From Brevibacillus migulae (GTDB lineage Bacteria > Bacillota > Bacilli > Brevibacillales > Brevibacillaceae), in the NCBI RefSeq assembly GCF_004521915.1, contig NZ_SDKD01000016.1, positions 1 through 64,000 on the forward strand: a stretch of DNA of 64,000 nucleotides. Direction: 5' to 3'. Under the pieces are notes generated by a model. That model was given only the letters and a program-made list of their open reading frames with translations. It was not told where the DNA came from and did not search any database. The translations under genes were made by a program, and so were the position numbers. Below, in pieces: positions 8,213-16,576 of the stretch (the stretch's first letter is position 1; each line of letters opens with the position of its first letter).

Positions 8213-9580
8213 ATGAGAGCAGAAAGTTTTTCCACCTATGATGAAGCACTGGAATGGTTGCACAGCCTGCTTCGATTCGGTGTAAAGCCGGGGCTGGACC
8301 GCATGCAATGGATTCTTGAGCAGTTGCAGCATCCGGAACGGACACTTGCCTTTGTGCATGTGGCGGGAACGAATGGAAAAGGTTCCGTAGTCACTTATTT
8401 GGCCCATATGCTGCGAGAAGCAGGTTATAACACGGGTGAATTTACTTCCCCTTATATTGCTGATTTTCGGGAACGCATCCGTTACAACGGAGAGTGGATT
8501 CCCCAGGAAGATTTACTGACACTCGTTAATGAGCTGAAGCCTTTAGTAGAACGCTGCGAGCAGGAGACCCAGTATGGGGCTCCCACGGAGTTTGAAGTGA
8601 TCACCCTCTTGGCGATTCTGTATTTTGCCCGTGTGGTTCGTCCGGCGGTGGTACTCTGGGAAACGGGTCTGGGAGGCCGCCTGGATTCCACCAACATTGT
8701 TTTCCCGCTAGTTTCAGTGATCACGAGCATCGGTTTGGATCATACCGAAGTATTAGGGCCCACTATAGCCGATATTGCCAAAGAAAAAGCGGGCATTATC
8801 AAGCCGGGAGTGCCGGTAGTGGTGGGAGATCTCCAGCCAGAAGCGTTTGATGTGATCAGTCAGGTGGCGCATAGCAAAAAAGCGTCGATCTACAGAAGCG
8901 GTGAGCAGTTTCAAGCAGAGACGCTCGAGGAGCAGTTGGGCAAGAAGCAAATCCGCTATGCAAGTATTTTTCGACGGTCGGAAGCGACGTATCAGCTGCA
9001 GATGAACGGGGTGCACCAGACGGCAAATGCAGCTGTTGCCTTGATGACGCTTGATTTGCTGAAAGAGTATTTCTCCTTTTTGGTGGAGGAAGAAGAGATT
9101 GCCAGAGGTTTGCAAAAAACCAGCTGGCTGGGACGGTTGGAAACATTCGTCCATACCCCGGTCATTTTATTAGATGGGGCCCATAATGTTGAAGGTATGA
9201 CAGCGCTTGTACAGAGCGTGGAACAACTTCTCCCCAGCACGAAGCGTGTCCATTTGCTGATGGCGGCTCTCAGTGACAAGCCGCTTCCCCAGATGGTGGA
9301 AAAATGGCATTCGCTTGGGGAGCGGTTGGCCACGGTATTTGTCACGTCATTTGATTTTCCGCGTGCAGCCCCCATGGACAGCTTGACGGAGATCTGGCGT
9401 TTGAGTGGGCTGGAACCCGGGAGGATAAGCCCGGTTCCTGATTGGCGCTCCTTTTTGCGCGCTTGGATCGAAAATAAGGCGATGCATGAAGACGATTGGT
9501 TGATCGTCTGTGGGTCGCTCTACTTCGTTTCTGAAGTGCGTTCAACCTTATCCATAATCGTAGAAGGGGCAGGTGAATAG
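8213..9580 (+). CDS. folC: Folylpolyglutamate synthase/dihydrofolate synthase
   Basis: A 455-residue Mur-ligase-family enzyme that adds glutamate to folates and makes dihydrofolate from dihydropteroate. The ATP-binding loop is HVAGTNGKGSV (near residue 46), followed by the FolC-typical TSPYIADFRERIR. A later EKAGIIKPGVP motif and LDGAHNVEG are also family signatures. AGGAG lies about eight bases before the ATG. valS-folC adjacency is the standard Bacillales order. It overlaps or nearly touches murC, suggesting co-transcription. Confidence 0.96.
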   Translation: MRAESFSTYDEALEWLHSLLRFGVKPGLDRMQWILEQLQHPERTLAFVHVAGTNGKGSVVTYLAHMLREAGYNTGEFTSPYIADFRERIRYNGEWIPQEDLLTLVNELKPLVERCEQETQYGAPTEFEVITLLAILYFARVVRPAVVLWETGLGGRLDSTNIVFPLVSVITSIGLDHTEVLGPTIADIAKEKAGIIKPGVPVVVGDLQPEAFDVISQVAHSKKASIYRSGEQFQAETLEEQLGKKQIRYASIFRRSEATYQLQMNGVHQTANAAVALMTLDLLKEYFSFLVEEEEIARGLQKTSWLGRLETFVHTPVILLDGAHNVEGMTALVQSVEQLLPSTKRVHLLMAALSDKPLPQMVEKWHSLGERLATVFVTSFDFPRAAPMDSLTEIWRLSGLEPGRISPVPDWRSFLRAWIENKAMHEDDWLIVCGSLYFVSEVRSTLSIIVEGAGE

Positions 9581-9581
9581 G

Positions 9582-10964
9582 GTGGATCATGGACAACACG
9601 TCCACTTTGTGGGCATAGGTGGTTATGGAATGAGCGCCATCGCCCGCGTCTTGGTCGACCTTGGCTATAAAGTAACGGGCTCAGACGTGGCAGCAAATGA
9701 TCTCACGAAAAAGCTGGAAGCACGCGGGGCAGTGGTCTATATCGGTCATGACGCAGCTCATCTGGATGGGGCGCAGATCGTGGTGTATTCGACGAGCATC
9801 CCGAAGGAAAATGAAGAAATCCAAGCGGCGATCGCCAAAGGTTTGCCGGTGCTGCACCGTTCGCAAATGCTGGCGCGGATTCTCAATGAGCGCAAAGGTG
9901 TTGCCGTAGCGGGGGCGCATGGGAAAACGACGACGACGTCGATGATCGCGCATGTCTTGGAGGAATGCAAGGTAGATCCGACATATATCATTGGCGGTGA
10001 GCTGATGAATGCGGGGACTAATGCCAAGGCCGGGAAAAGCGATTACGTGATCGCTGAAGCGGATGAAAGCGATGGTTCCTTTCTGGAATACCGCCCGTTG
10101 CTGGCCATTGTGACCAACATCGAGCCGGATCATCTGGAGCATTTTGACGGCAATTTTGCCAATTTAAAAAAGGCGTATGCACAGTTTCTCAGCCATGTCA
10201 GAGAGGACGGGAAGGCTGTACTCTGCTTGGATGACGAGCATGTGCGTGAGCTGATTCCACAGGTAAACCGAAGCATTGTGACTTATGGCATCAGTCCAGA
10301 ATATGCCGGCCAGGCCGAATACCGCGCGACCCAAATCGAAATGGGCGATCGCCGGACCCGTTGTGAAATCTGGCATCGCGAGCAGCTGCTGGGTGAGCTG
10401 GTCCTGCATGTTCCGGGCAAGCACAATATTGCCAATGCTTTGGCGGCTGCGATCGTTTGCTTGGAAGCGGGCTTGCCGTTTGCTGAAATCGCCCAAGCAT
10501 TGTCCACCTTCCGCGGGGCAAAGCGTCGTTTTCAGATCATCGGGGATGTGAAAGATATTTTAGTCGTCGATGACTATGCGCATCATCCTACAGAAATCGT
10601 AGCGACTCTGCAGGGAGCAAAAGCCAGCGGCCGTCGGGTCATCGCCATTTTTCAGCCGCAGCGCTACACGCGCACCTACTTTTTGATGGATGAGTTCAGC
10701 CGCGCTTTTTCCGAGGCGGATGAAGTGATCATTACTGATATTTATTCTCCTGCAGGGGAAAAGAAAATCGAGGGTGTGAGCTCGGAAGTGTTGGTCGAAA
10801 AGATCCGCACGAACAGCCATCCGCGTGCGCAATACATTCCGACGAAGGAACAAGTCCAGGAGCATCTGATCGAGAGAATTCGCCCGGGAGACATGGTCCT
10901 GACGATGGGAGCCGGCGATATTTGGAAGTCGGCGTATTGGTTGGCGGAACGATTAGTGAAATAA
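9582..10964 (+). CDS. murC: UDP-N-acetylmuramate--L-alanine ligase
   Basis: Adds L-alanine to UDP-MurNAc, the first peptide step in peptidoglycan precursor synthesis. The N-terminal Rossmann motif FVGIGGYGMSA, the ATP loop GAHGKTTTTSM and the C-terminal DDYAHHPTEI are all MurC hallmarks, and the ~460 residues are a normal length. The GTG at 9582 is chosen because AGGTGA lies five bases upstream; an in-frame GTG at 9573 overlaps folC by eight bases and has poorer spacing. It follows folC closely and ends at a strong terminator. Confidence 0.96.
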   Translation: MDHGQHVHFVGIGGYGMSAIARVLVDLGYKVTGSDVAANDLTKKLEARGAVVYIGHDAAHLDGAQIVVYSTSIPKENEEIQAAIAKGLPVLHRSQMLARILNERKGVAVAGAHGKTTTTSMIAHVLEECKVDPTYIIGGELMNAGTNAKAGKSDYVIAEADESDGSFLEYRPLLAIVTNIEPDHLEHFDGNFANLKKAYAQFLSHVREDGKAVLCLDDEHVRELIPQVNRSIVTYGISPEYAGQAEYRATQIEMGDRRTRCEIWHREQLLGELVLHVPGKHNIANALAAAIVCLEAGLPFAEIAQALSTFRGAKRRFQIIGDVKDILVVDDYAHHPTEIVATLQGAKASGRRVIAIFQPQRYTRTYFLMDEFSRAFSEADEVIITDIYSPAGEKKIEGVSSEVLVEKIRTNSHPRAQYIPTKEQVQEHLIERIRPGDMVLTMGAGDIWKSAYWLAERLVK

Positions 10965-10982
10965 TAGGAAGCATAACGAAGA

Positions 10983-11016
10983 AAGAGGTATAGCGAACAC
11001 TGCTATACCTCTTTTT
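10983..11016 (+). terminator. Rho-independent terminator after murC
   Basis: AAGAGGTATAGC pairs perfectly with GCTATACCTCTT around a 7-base loop, followed by T residues. It may also stop the convergent MFS gene, as the complementary strand carries TTTCTT after the stem. Confidence 0.9.
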
Positions 11017-11098
11017 GCTGCTAAGGCTTGGTGAAGCCGAGTTCTCCAATATGTGTGGCTTCGAATGAAATGTTTCTTAGATGTTACATGCCAGTGAA

Positions 11099-12283
11099 TT
11101 ACGTTGATGATTGAAGTCTGCCTTCTTGTTTTTTCCCAAAAGAAAAGCTGACGATCGCCGCCACCAACCCGAGTGTGACCATGAAGCTTCCCATCCATGG
11201 ATTATAAAGGGGTGTGGAAGTCACGTTAACCATGATTCCTCCCATGCCAGCACCAGCCGCTAAACCCAGATGAATAATCGATGTATTCAAACTAAGAATG
11301 AGATTGGACGACTGAGGAGCTTGCTGAATAAAGTATGTCTGGATGGCAGGACCAGTCACAAACATGGAGAATAGCGTAACACAGATCAATAGCACTCCCA
11401 GCACGAAATGATCAGAAAACAACGGCAGCAGCGCTAATGCGGATACATTTACGACAATGCTTACCGTGATCATTCGCTCGGCACCCCATTTATCGACACC
11501 ATACCCTCCTATACGCGAACCGATTGTGCCGACAATTCCAAGTACGAGCATGATCATACTGAGGTGGGAGGCATTCAAATGAAGAATGTCTTTGATAAAT
11601 GGTGTAAGATAAGTAATCAGGATTGAATTACCTGATTCCCTGAAAAAGGTGAGAAACAAGCCACTCACGATCACAAAACTTCCCAGCACCTTCAATTGCT
11701 GTTGAAAAGACACCGGTGCATCCCCATCGATCTTCGGCAAAAATCGGTAAATGACAAATGTGATGACAAGACTGAGTAAGCCTAACGTGATAAAAATGGC
11801 TTGCCAGCTCAACCAGGTGGTAATGGCTATCCCGATTGGTACACCCAGGATCAATGCACTGCTAAACCCGAGAACAATCGTGCTGATCGCACTGCCAAGT
11901 TTTTCGGGGGGCACCAATTTCGCAACCGTACCGAACGCGACAACAAGATAGACGCCTGAACTTACACCGAGAATCACCCGGGAAACCATTAATATCGAGA
12001 TATCCGAACTGCTAAAAGAAACCAAGCAACCCAGCATAAACATCATCAATGAACCAATCAATACGTTTCTGCGCTCCATGCGTGACGTGAGTGATACCAG
12101 GATGGGCGTTCCGATAGCAAAAGCAATGGAATAAGTGCTGATCAATTGTCCGGCAAGGGCGATGGATATGGCAAAGTGTTTGGCAATGACGTGAAGAATG
12201 CCGGAGACAACCAACTCGGAGGTCGCGGTGATAAAAACACCGAGCGTAAGAAGATAAATGGCCAATCGATTTACCTGATTCAT
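11099..12283 (-). CDS. MFS transporter, DHA1 (AraJ-like) family
   Basis: A 394-residue protein with about 12 hydrophobic segments, in the DHA1 drug/sugar efflux subgroup of the major facilitator superfamily. Visible features are LTSRMERRNVLIG in the loop between TM2 and TM3 and the motif-C-like SALILGVPIGI. Substrate cannot be told from the sequence. The ATG at 12283 has AAGGA nine bases upstream. An ATG at 12292 would overlap the stop of a 41-codon upstream frame by ATGA. It is divergent from an HxlR regulator, which probably controls it through the palindrome in between. Confidence 0.88.
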   Translation of the reverse strand: MNQVNRLAIYLLTLGVFITATSELVVSGILHVIAKHFAISIALAGQLISTYSIAFAIGTPILVSLTSRMERRNVLIGSLMMFMLGCLVSFSSSDISILMVSRVILGVSSGVYLVVAFGTVAKLVPPEKLGSAISTIVLGFSSALILGVPIGIAITTWLSWQAIFITLGLLSLVITFVIYRFLPKIDGDAPVSFQQQLKVLGSFVIVSGLFLTFFRESGNSILITYLTPFIKDILHLNASHLSMIMLVLGIVGTIGSRIGGYGVDKWGAERMITVSIVVNVSALALLPLFSDHFVLGVLLICVTLFSMFVTGPAIQTYFIQQAPQSSNLILSLNTSIIHLGLAAGAGMGGIMVNVTSTPLYNPWMGSFMVTLGLVAAIVSFSFGKKQEGRLQSST

Positions 12284-12288
12284 AGGTT

Positions 12289-12414
12289 TCATTCCTTTCT
12301 TGGTTGATAAGAATTTATAAAATTCTCATCGACATAAGAGCAACTAAGCTCCGCCAAAGACTTGGCGTAGCCAAGTTTTTCTAAATCTTCTTGAGATCCC
12401 TTTAAAGGAATCAT
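12289..12414 (-). CDS. Possible 41-residue leader ORF before the MFS gene
   Basis: An open frame lies inside the predicted MFS leader and reads like protein (QEDLEKLGYAKSLAELS, then VDENFINSYQ). Its TGA overlaps an in-frame MFS ATG as ATGA, a layout typical of translational coupling. There is no ribosome binding site before its ATG, and part of it (12361-12375) is also a perfect hairpin CTTGGC-gta-GCCAAG. It may be a small coupled gene, a degraded gene end, or chance. Confidence 0.3.
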   Translation of the reverse strand: MIPLKGSQEDLEKLGYAKSLAELSCSYVDENFINSYQPRKE

Positions 12415-12451
12415 AAATACATAGCGGAAATAATGTAAGAAGGCAAAGTAT

Positions 12452-12486
12452 TTGGATATTATCCAAGTAAATTGACTAAATAACAA
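12452..12486. promoter_or_regulatory. Divergent promoter with palindromic operator
   Basis: TTGGATA-T-TATCCAA at 12452-12466 is a perfect 7-1-7 palindrome between the divergent MFS and HxlR genes. On the minus strand TTGTTA (12486-12481), 17 bases and GATAAT (12463-12458) form a promoter for the MFS gene whose -10 lies inside the palindrome, as expected for a repressor site. HxlR proteins bind such dyads as dimers. Confidence 0.55.
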
Positions 12487-12506
12487 AAAGTAAGTAGGTG
12501 AGTCGT

Positions 12507-12836
12507 TTGGAACCTGCGAAAGAAGAGGGACAGAGTTTCCCCAACATTTGCTCCGTGCTGCAAATACTTGGAGCTAAATGGGCATTTTTGGTGATCGCTG
12601 AGTTATCAAGAGGGCCGAAACGATTTAAACAGCTCCATCGAGATGTAGCCATCATCAAAACCCAATCATTAACGGATACGCTTCGGCACTTAGAGCAAAA
12701 TGGAATTGTTCTGAGGCAAGTGTTCCCTACAGTACCGGTAACAGTTGAATACTCATTGACAGAGAAGGGCGTGGATTTTCTTAGTGCGCTTAAGGAGATG
12801 GAGAGATGGGCCGAAAGATGGGGGAAGCAACCATAG
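12507..12836 (+). CDS. HxlR family transcriptional regulator
   Basis: A 109-residue winged-helix regulator. Family features are the N-terminal cysteine in NICSVLQILGAKW (residues about 13-25), the segment ELSRGPKRFKQLHR, and the recognition region SLTDTLRHLEQNGIV followed by the wing VEYSLTEKG. In some HxlR members the conserved N-terminal cysteine senses electrophiles or oxidants; whether it does so here is unknown. The TTG start follows AGGTGA by five bases; an in-frame GTG at 12498 is the alternative. It likely regulates the divergent MFS exporter. Confidence 0.87.
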   Translation: MEPAKEEGQSFPNICSVLQILGAKWAFLVIAELSRGPKRFKQLHRDVAIIKTQSLTDTLRHLEQNGIVLRQVFPTVPVTVEYSLTEKGVDFLSALKEMERWAERWGKQP

Positions 12837-12847
12837 CAAAAAGAAAA

Positions 12848-12880
12848 AAGGTGCCTCGAGAAATCTCGAAATGGCACCTT
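12848..12880 (-). terminator. Rho-independent terminator of the symporter gene
   Basis: AAGGTGCC and GGCACCTT enclose a second stem, TCGAGA/TCTCGA. On the minus strand the stem is followed by TTTTTTCTTTTT, so it ends the leftward symporter gene. It may also stop the HxlR gene on the plus strand. Confidence 0.85.
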
Positions 12881-12925
12881 CCATTCCTGTATCAGAAAGT
12901 ATAAGCTTCACGACAAATCTTCATT

Positions 12926-14170
12926 TTAAGCAAAGTTTTGATCGACCTTTTCACCCTTCTTGCTCTCCCATTTTGTAATGACAATGGCTGCCAGAGAGTT
13001 TCCGGTAACATTTACAACTGTCCGCGCCATATCAAGGATACGGTCAATACCTGCAATGAAGGCGAGTCCTTCAAGCGGGATTCCCACACTTCCAAGAGTC
13101 GCGAGAAGAACAACAAAGGAAACACCCGGAACACCGGCAATACCTTTGGATGTTACCATCAATACAAGCATCAATGTGATCTGCTGACCGATACTCATAT
13201 GAACCCCGTACATCTGCGCGATAAACATGGCTGCGATCGCTTGGTAGAGCGTGGATCCATCAAGGTTAAATGAATAGCCGGTTGGAATGACGAAGGATGT
13301 GATTGCCTTAGGGCAGCCCAGTTTCTCCATTTTTTCCATGATTTTAGGAAGCACGGATTCGGAGCTGGCGGTTGAGAACGCCAATATGAGTTCATCTTTT
13401 AAATACTTGAGTAGTTTAAAAATATTCGCTCCAACCAGTTTTGCTGTAATGCCGAATACGACAACTACAAAGAAAATCATCGAACCATACACAACCAGGA
13501 CCAGTTTACCGAGTGGTATTAAAGAAGATAACCCGAATTTGGAAACCGTCACGCCAATCAAGGCGAATACTCCAATGGGTGCCAGCCTCATGATCTGGTT
13601 CGTCACATAAAACATCGCATCCGCGGTTCCTTTAAAGAATTGGATAACCGGTTTACCTTTTTCACCGATCGCCGCTACTCCCAATCCAAACATGACGGAG
13701 AAGAAAATGATCGCGAGCATGTTCCCATCGGCTAAGGATTGAATGATGTTCGTAGGGACGATATTCACGAAGGTATCGACCATCGAATGTGACCCTGACG
13801 TTTCCGTTGTCTGTACATACGATTGAATATCGGTTTTCGCAAGATGGGTGCGGTCTACTCCCGTTCCCGGATGGAAAATGTTTGCCGCCAACAACCCGAT
13901 CGCGATGGCGATGGTAGTGATGATTTCAAAATAGAGGAGGGTTTTCCCGCCCAATCTTCCTAATGACTTCATATCGCCTGTCCCAGCAACACCAACAATC
14001 AAGCTGGAAATAACGATGGGGATCACAATCATTTTGATCAAGCGGATGAACGTATCTCCGATTGGCTTCAAGTATTCAGCGACGTGGGGATTTCCGTAAA
14101 AAATCCCACCAACGGCAATACCGAGAGCCAAACCTATTAAAATTTGCCAAGCCAGTCCCATTCTTTTCAT
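12926..14170 (-). CDS. gltP: Proton/sodium-glutamate (dicarboxylate) symporter
   Basis: A 414-residue DAACS-family (SLC1-like) symporter for glutamate/aspartate or C4-dicarboxylates in the cytoplasmic membrane. It has eight hydrophobic helices plus hairpin loops. The serine-rich loop AFSTASSESVLP, the TM7 motif reading NLDGSTLYQ, and the substrate-binding segment DRILDMARTVVNVTGN are conserved. Length equals that of B. subtilis GltP. AAGGAG lies eight bases before the ATG. It is monocistronic, with its own promoter and terminator. The substrate assignment (glutamate versus dicarboxylate) is by overall similarity. Confidence 0.9.
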   Translation of the reverse strand: MKRMGLAWQILIGLALGIAVGGIFYGNPHVAEYLKPIGDTFIRLIKMIVIPIVISSLIVGVAGTGDMKSLGRLGGKTLLYFEIITTIAIAIGLLAANIFHPGTGVDRTHLAKTDIQSYVQTTETSGSHSMVDTFVNIVPTNIIQSLADGNMLAIIFFSVMFGLGVAAIGEKGKPVIQFFKGTADAMFYVTNQIMRLAPIGVFALIGVTVSKFGLSSLIPLGKLVLVVYGSMIFFVVVVFGITAKLVGANIFKLLKYLKDELILAFSTASSESVLPKIMEKMEKLGCPKAITSFVIPTGYSFNLDGSTLYQAIAAMFIAQMYGVHMSIGQQITLMLVLMVTSKGIAGVPGVSFVVLLATLGSVGIPLEGLAFIAGIDRILDMARTVVNVTGNSLAAIVITKWESKKGEKVDQNFA

Positions 14171-14210
14171 GATGTCAACTCCTTGCTTCTGTATTTTCCA
14201 TAAAATCCAT

Positions 14211-14238
14211 TTTATAATTTTTTAATCAATATAAACAA
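14211..14238 (-). promoter_or_regulatory. Probable sigma-A promoter of the symporter gene
   Basis: On the minus strand, TTGTTT, 16 bases, TATAAA in a very AT-rich stretch about 40 bases before the symporter start. Confidence 0.4.
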
Positions 14239-14410
14239 TAGATAATATAGATTAAAATATTCTTTTTCTGACATCGTTATTGTAATAGAAATTAGCCTGG
14301 CTGTGATCAAGAAATATCTGTATTTCGCATGAATCGGTGATTCATATGGAATCGAGGATGAGAAGAAGAGCGCTGCTTTTGTTCTTTTTAAAAGGAGATG
14401 GGATGGAATT

Positions 14411-14971
14411 ATGAGCCTTTTCTACTATGCAGCTGCAAGTCGTGAGCTTCCCACGGGCTCGTTTGGACAACAATATACGGTTATGACCATATCGGATTAC
14501 AGTAGGAAAGTGAATCCAGCCGCAAAGGATCAATTCCCTATGCAAGTCTTATTAGAGAAATATCCACAAGGAGATAAGCTTATGGAGATTTACGTGACAG
14601 AAGTGGATGCAGCAGGCATCTCTATAGCCGATCCCATCTCTACCCAAGAGACCCGGCATCTGTTTACACAACCATTTGTTTATCAAGTGTACCCCGAGTT
14701 CGGTTCGTTTCGGATGACCGAAGAAATGAAACAGACTCACCCGATCCAATACCAGTGCAGCAAAAAATGCTTATCGGAACTATTCGATTATCTTCGCCGG
14801 AACATGGAAGCGGGTGAAGAGATAGAGCTCTACTCCTGCTGGGCCAATGAGCATCAGAGATTCCCGGATACACCAAAAAAGGAACTCGAACTTTTACTTC
14901 AACTCTCTGCCTTTCAATTGAAAGATGAATTCGAGTGGAAAGAGCGCCAATTGATCCGAGTAATAAAGTAA
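14411..14971 (+). CDS. Hypothetical protein, 186 residues
   Basis: I do not recognise this soluble protein. It starts with SLFYYAAASRELPTGSFG and has no signal peptide, membrane helix or clear catalytic motif. One CSKKC pair is present near residues 116-120. AAGGAG is 13 bases upstream, longer than usual, with a weaker GGATGG nearer the ATG. It stands alone between the divergent symporter gene and an acetyltransferase in an accessory-looking stretch. The composition and length support a real gene. Confidence 0.65.
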   Translation: MSLFYYAAASRELPTGSFGQQYTVMTISDYSRKVNPAAKDQFPMQVLLEKYPQGDKLMEIYVTEVDAAGISIADPISTQETRHLFTQPFVYQVYPEFGSFRMTEEMKQTHPIQYQCSKKCLSELFDYLRRNMEAGEEIELYSCWANEHQRFPDTPKKELELLLQLSAFQLKDEFEWKERQLIRVIK

Positions 14972-15053
14972 GCTAATGTAACTGGAGATGTTTCCCATTG
15001 AAGAATGGTGTAGTACAATTGGAAGCTAGTTACATAAATGTGCATTCGTACAA

Positions 15054-15081
15054 GCTGTATGGAGAGCCGATCGTATACAGC
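15054..15081 (+). other. Inverted repeat before the acetyltransferase gene
   Basis: GCTGTAT and ATACAGC are separated by 14 bases, about 40 bases before the acetyltransferase start. It could be a leader hairpin or an operator; there is no T run directly after it. Confidence 0.35.
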
Positions 15082-15121
15082 GCGGCCGGGAGTGATTTTT
15101 TGACGGGGAGGCTTCATTTTT

Positions 15122-15595
15122 ATGAAGGTGAGACATGTGCGTGAATCTGACTACATTCCAGTCATATCCGTCGTCAATGATTGGTGGGGCGGCCGGCATA
15201 TGGCTGACATGCTGCCGAAACTATTTTTTCAGCATATTCAAGACACTAGTTATATAGCTGAACAGGATGGTCAACTCATTGGCTTCTTGATCGGCTTTGT
15301 CTCACAAACATATCCGACCGAAGCATACATTCACTTTATTGGTGTACATCCGGACTATCGGAAGGACGGGGTTGCCAAATCGCTGTACCGGATGTTTTTT
15401 GACAAGGTGCAGGCAAAGGGTTGTAAAGTCGTTCGTTGCGTCACATCACCGGTTAATAAAACTTCGATTGCTTTTCACACGCGGATGGGGTTCCAAATCG
15501 AAGAAGGGAATGGAGAGGTTGATGGTGTGCCAGTAACCCGAAACTATGATGGGAAAGGTCAAGATCGAGTCTTGTTTGCCAAAGAATTGGGATAA
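15122..15595 (+). CDS. GNAT family N-acetyltransferase
   Basis: A 157-residue GNAT domain, the whole length of the protein. The N-terminus MKVRHVRESDYIPV, the beta-4 strand with YIHFIGVHPDYRKDGVAKSL (the acetyl-CoA pyrophosphate-binding segment, R/Q-x-x-G-x-A) and the C-terminal NKTSIAFHTRMGF are diagnostic. The acceptor substrate is unknown. A GGGGAGG ribosome binding site lies about ten bases upstream. It is followed by an alpha/beta hydrolase gene in the same direction. Confidence 0.9.
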   Translation: MKVRHVRESDYIPVISVVNDWWGGRHMADMLPKLFFQHIQDTSYIAEQDGQLIGFLIGFVSQTYPTEAYIHFIGVHPDYRKDGVAKSLYRMFFDKVQAKGCKVVRCVTSPVNKTSIAFHTRMGFQIEEGNGEVDGVPVTRNYDGKGQDRVLFAKELG

Positions 15596-15658
15596 GTGTC
15601 CTCGACAACATCGAATAGAAGGTTTCATTGTGCTACTACATAGCTGGAGGCGGAAAAA

Positions 15659-16555
15659 ATGGAACAGATTGTTCAACTGAAAAATGGATTGAAAATGAAT
15701 GTACATTATGAAAAAGCACAAGGGCCAACAGTGCTGTTCCTCCATTTTAGCGGAGGGACCTTGCAGATGTGGAACGGAGTCATCCCGCTTTTTGAAAACG
15801 AATATCAGATCGTAGCGCCGGATATTCGCGGTCATGGAAAATCAGATAAGCCGCAGTCGGGCTATCATATTGATGTTATGGCAAACGATCTCTACCTGCT
15901 TCTGCAGGAGCTGAATATCGCGAAATGTCACATCGTAGGCAGTTCCATGGGGGCAGAAGTAGGGCTAAGCCTTGCTGCCGCTCATCCGGACATGGTCGAA
16001 TCCCTCGTGTGTGAAGGTGCGATTTATAATGAATTCGGGGAATATGGATTGTTCAAGGGGAGCGAGCAGGAAATCGAGGCGGAAAAAGAGAGGCGCCGCA
16101 TTCAATTGAAAGAAAGAACACTAGCAATTTATCAAACCAAATCCGCCTATATCGAAGAAACATCGAAAGCGTACATAGAGCATGGACATTGGAACGAGCA
16201 TTTCCAGACTTACATAGAAAGCACCGCAGCCGAGACGGCAGAAGGGACTTATACCAATCATTTTCAGAACGTTGTCAGATCGGAATATATTCAAAAGTAT
16301 TGGGAACTTCGTTTCGAAGACTACTATAAAAAGGTTCGCTGTCCTGTCCTATTTCTTCCGAGCGAAAAAGAATGGGAAGATGAAAAAATCAGAGAGAGCC
16401 TGACCGCTTTCGCAAGTTTTCTGGAGTCTTACGAGATAATCCATATCAAAGAGTCCGCACATGCGTTTGTCTGGCTGGATCAACCGCGGAACGCCGGAGA
16501 AGTCGTGAAAGATTTTATCCAAAAGCACACGGGAGCATGGGGCGGAGATAGGTAA
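15659..16555 (+). CDS. Alpha/beta hydrolase
   Basis: A 298-residue alpha/beta-fold hydrolase. The oxyanion region LFLHFSGGTLQMW, the strand motif DIRGHGKSDKP, the nucleophile elbow GSSMG (Ser96) and the late histidine in SAHAFVWL give the catalytic framework. The substrate is not predictable. A long lid region (about 125-215) is rich in Glu/Lys/Tyr. It is 63 bases after the acetyltransferase and 21 bases before the prepilin peptidase. Confidence 0.9.
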   Translation: MEQIVQLKNGLKMNVHYEKAQGPTVLFLHFSGGTLQMWNGVIPLFENEYQIVAPDIRGHGKSDKPQSGYHIDVMANDLYLLLQELNIAKCHIVGSSMGAEVGLSLAAAHPDMVESLVCEGAIYNEFGEYGLFKGSEQEIEAEKERRRIQLKERTLAIYQTKSAYIEETSKAYIEHGHWNEHFQTYIESTAAETAEGTYTNHFQNVVRSEYIQKYWELRFEDYYKKVRCPVLFLPSEKEWEDEKIRESLTAFASFLESYEIIHIKESAHAFVWLDQPRNAGEVVKDFIQKHTGAWGGDR

Positions 16556-16576
16556 CCCGAGAAGAGAGGCGCAATC

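Noticed and set aside
14171..14410. AT-rich intergenic stretch examined for tRNA or small RNA
   Set aside because: No cloverleaf or conserved motif; only the symporter promoter can be proposed.
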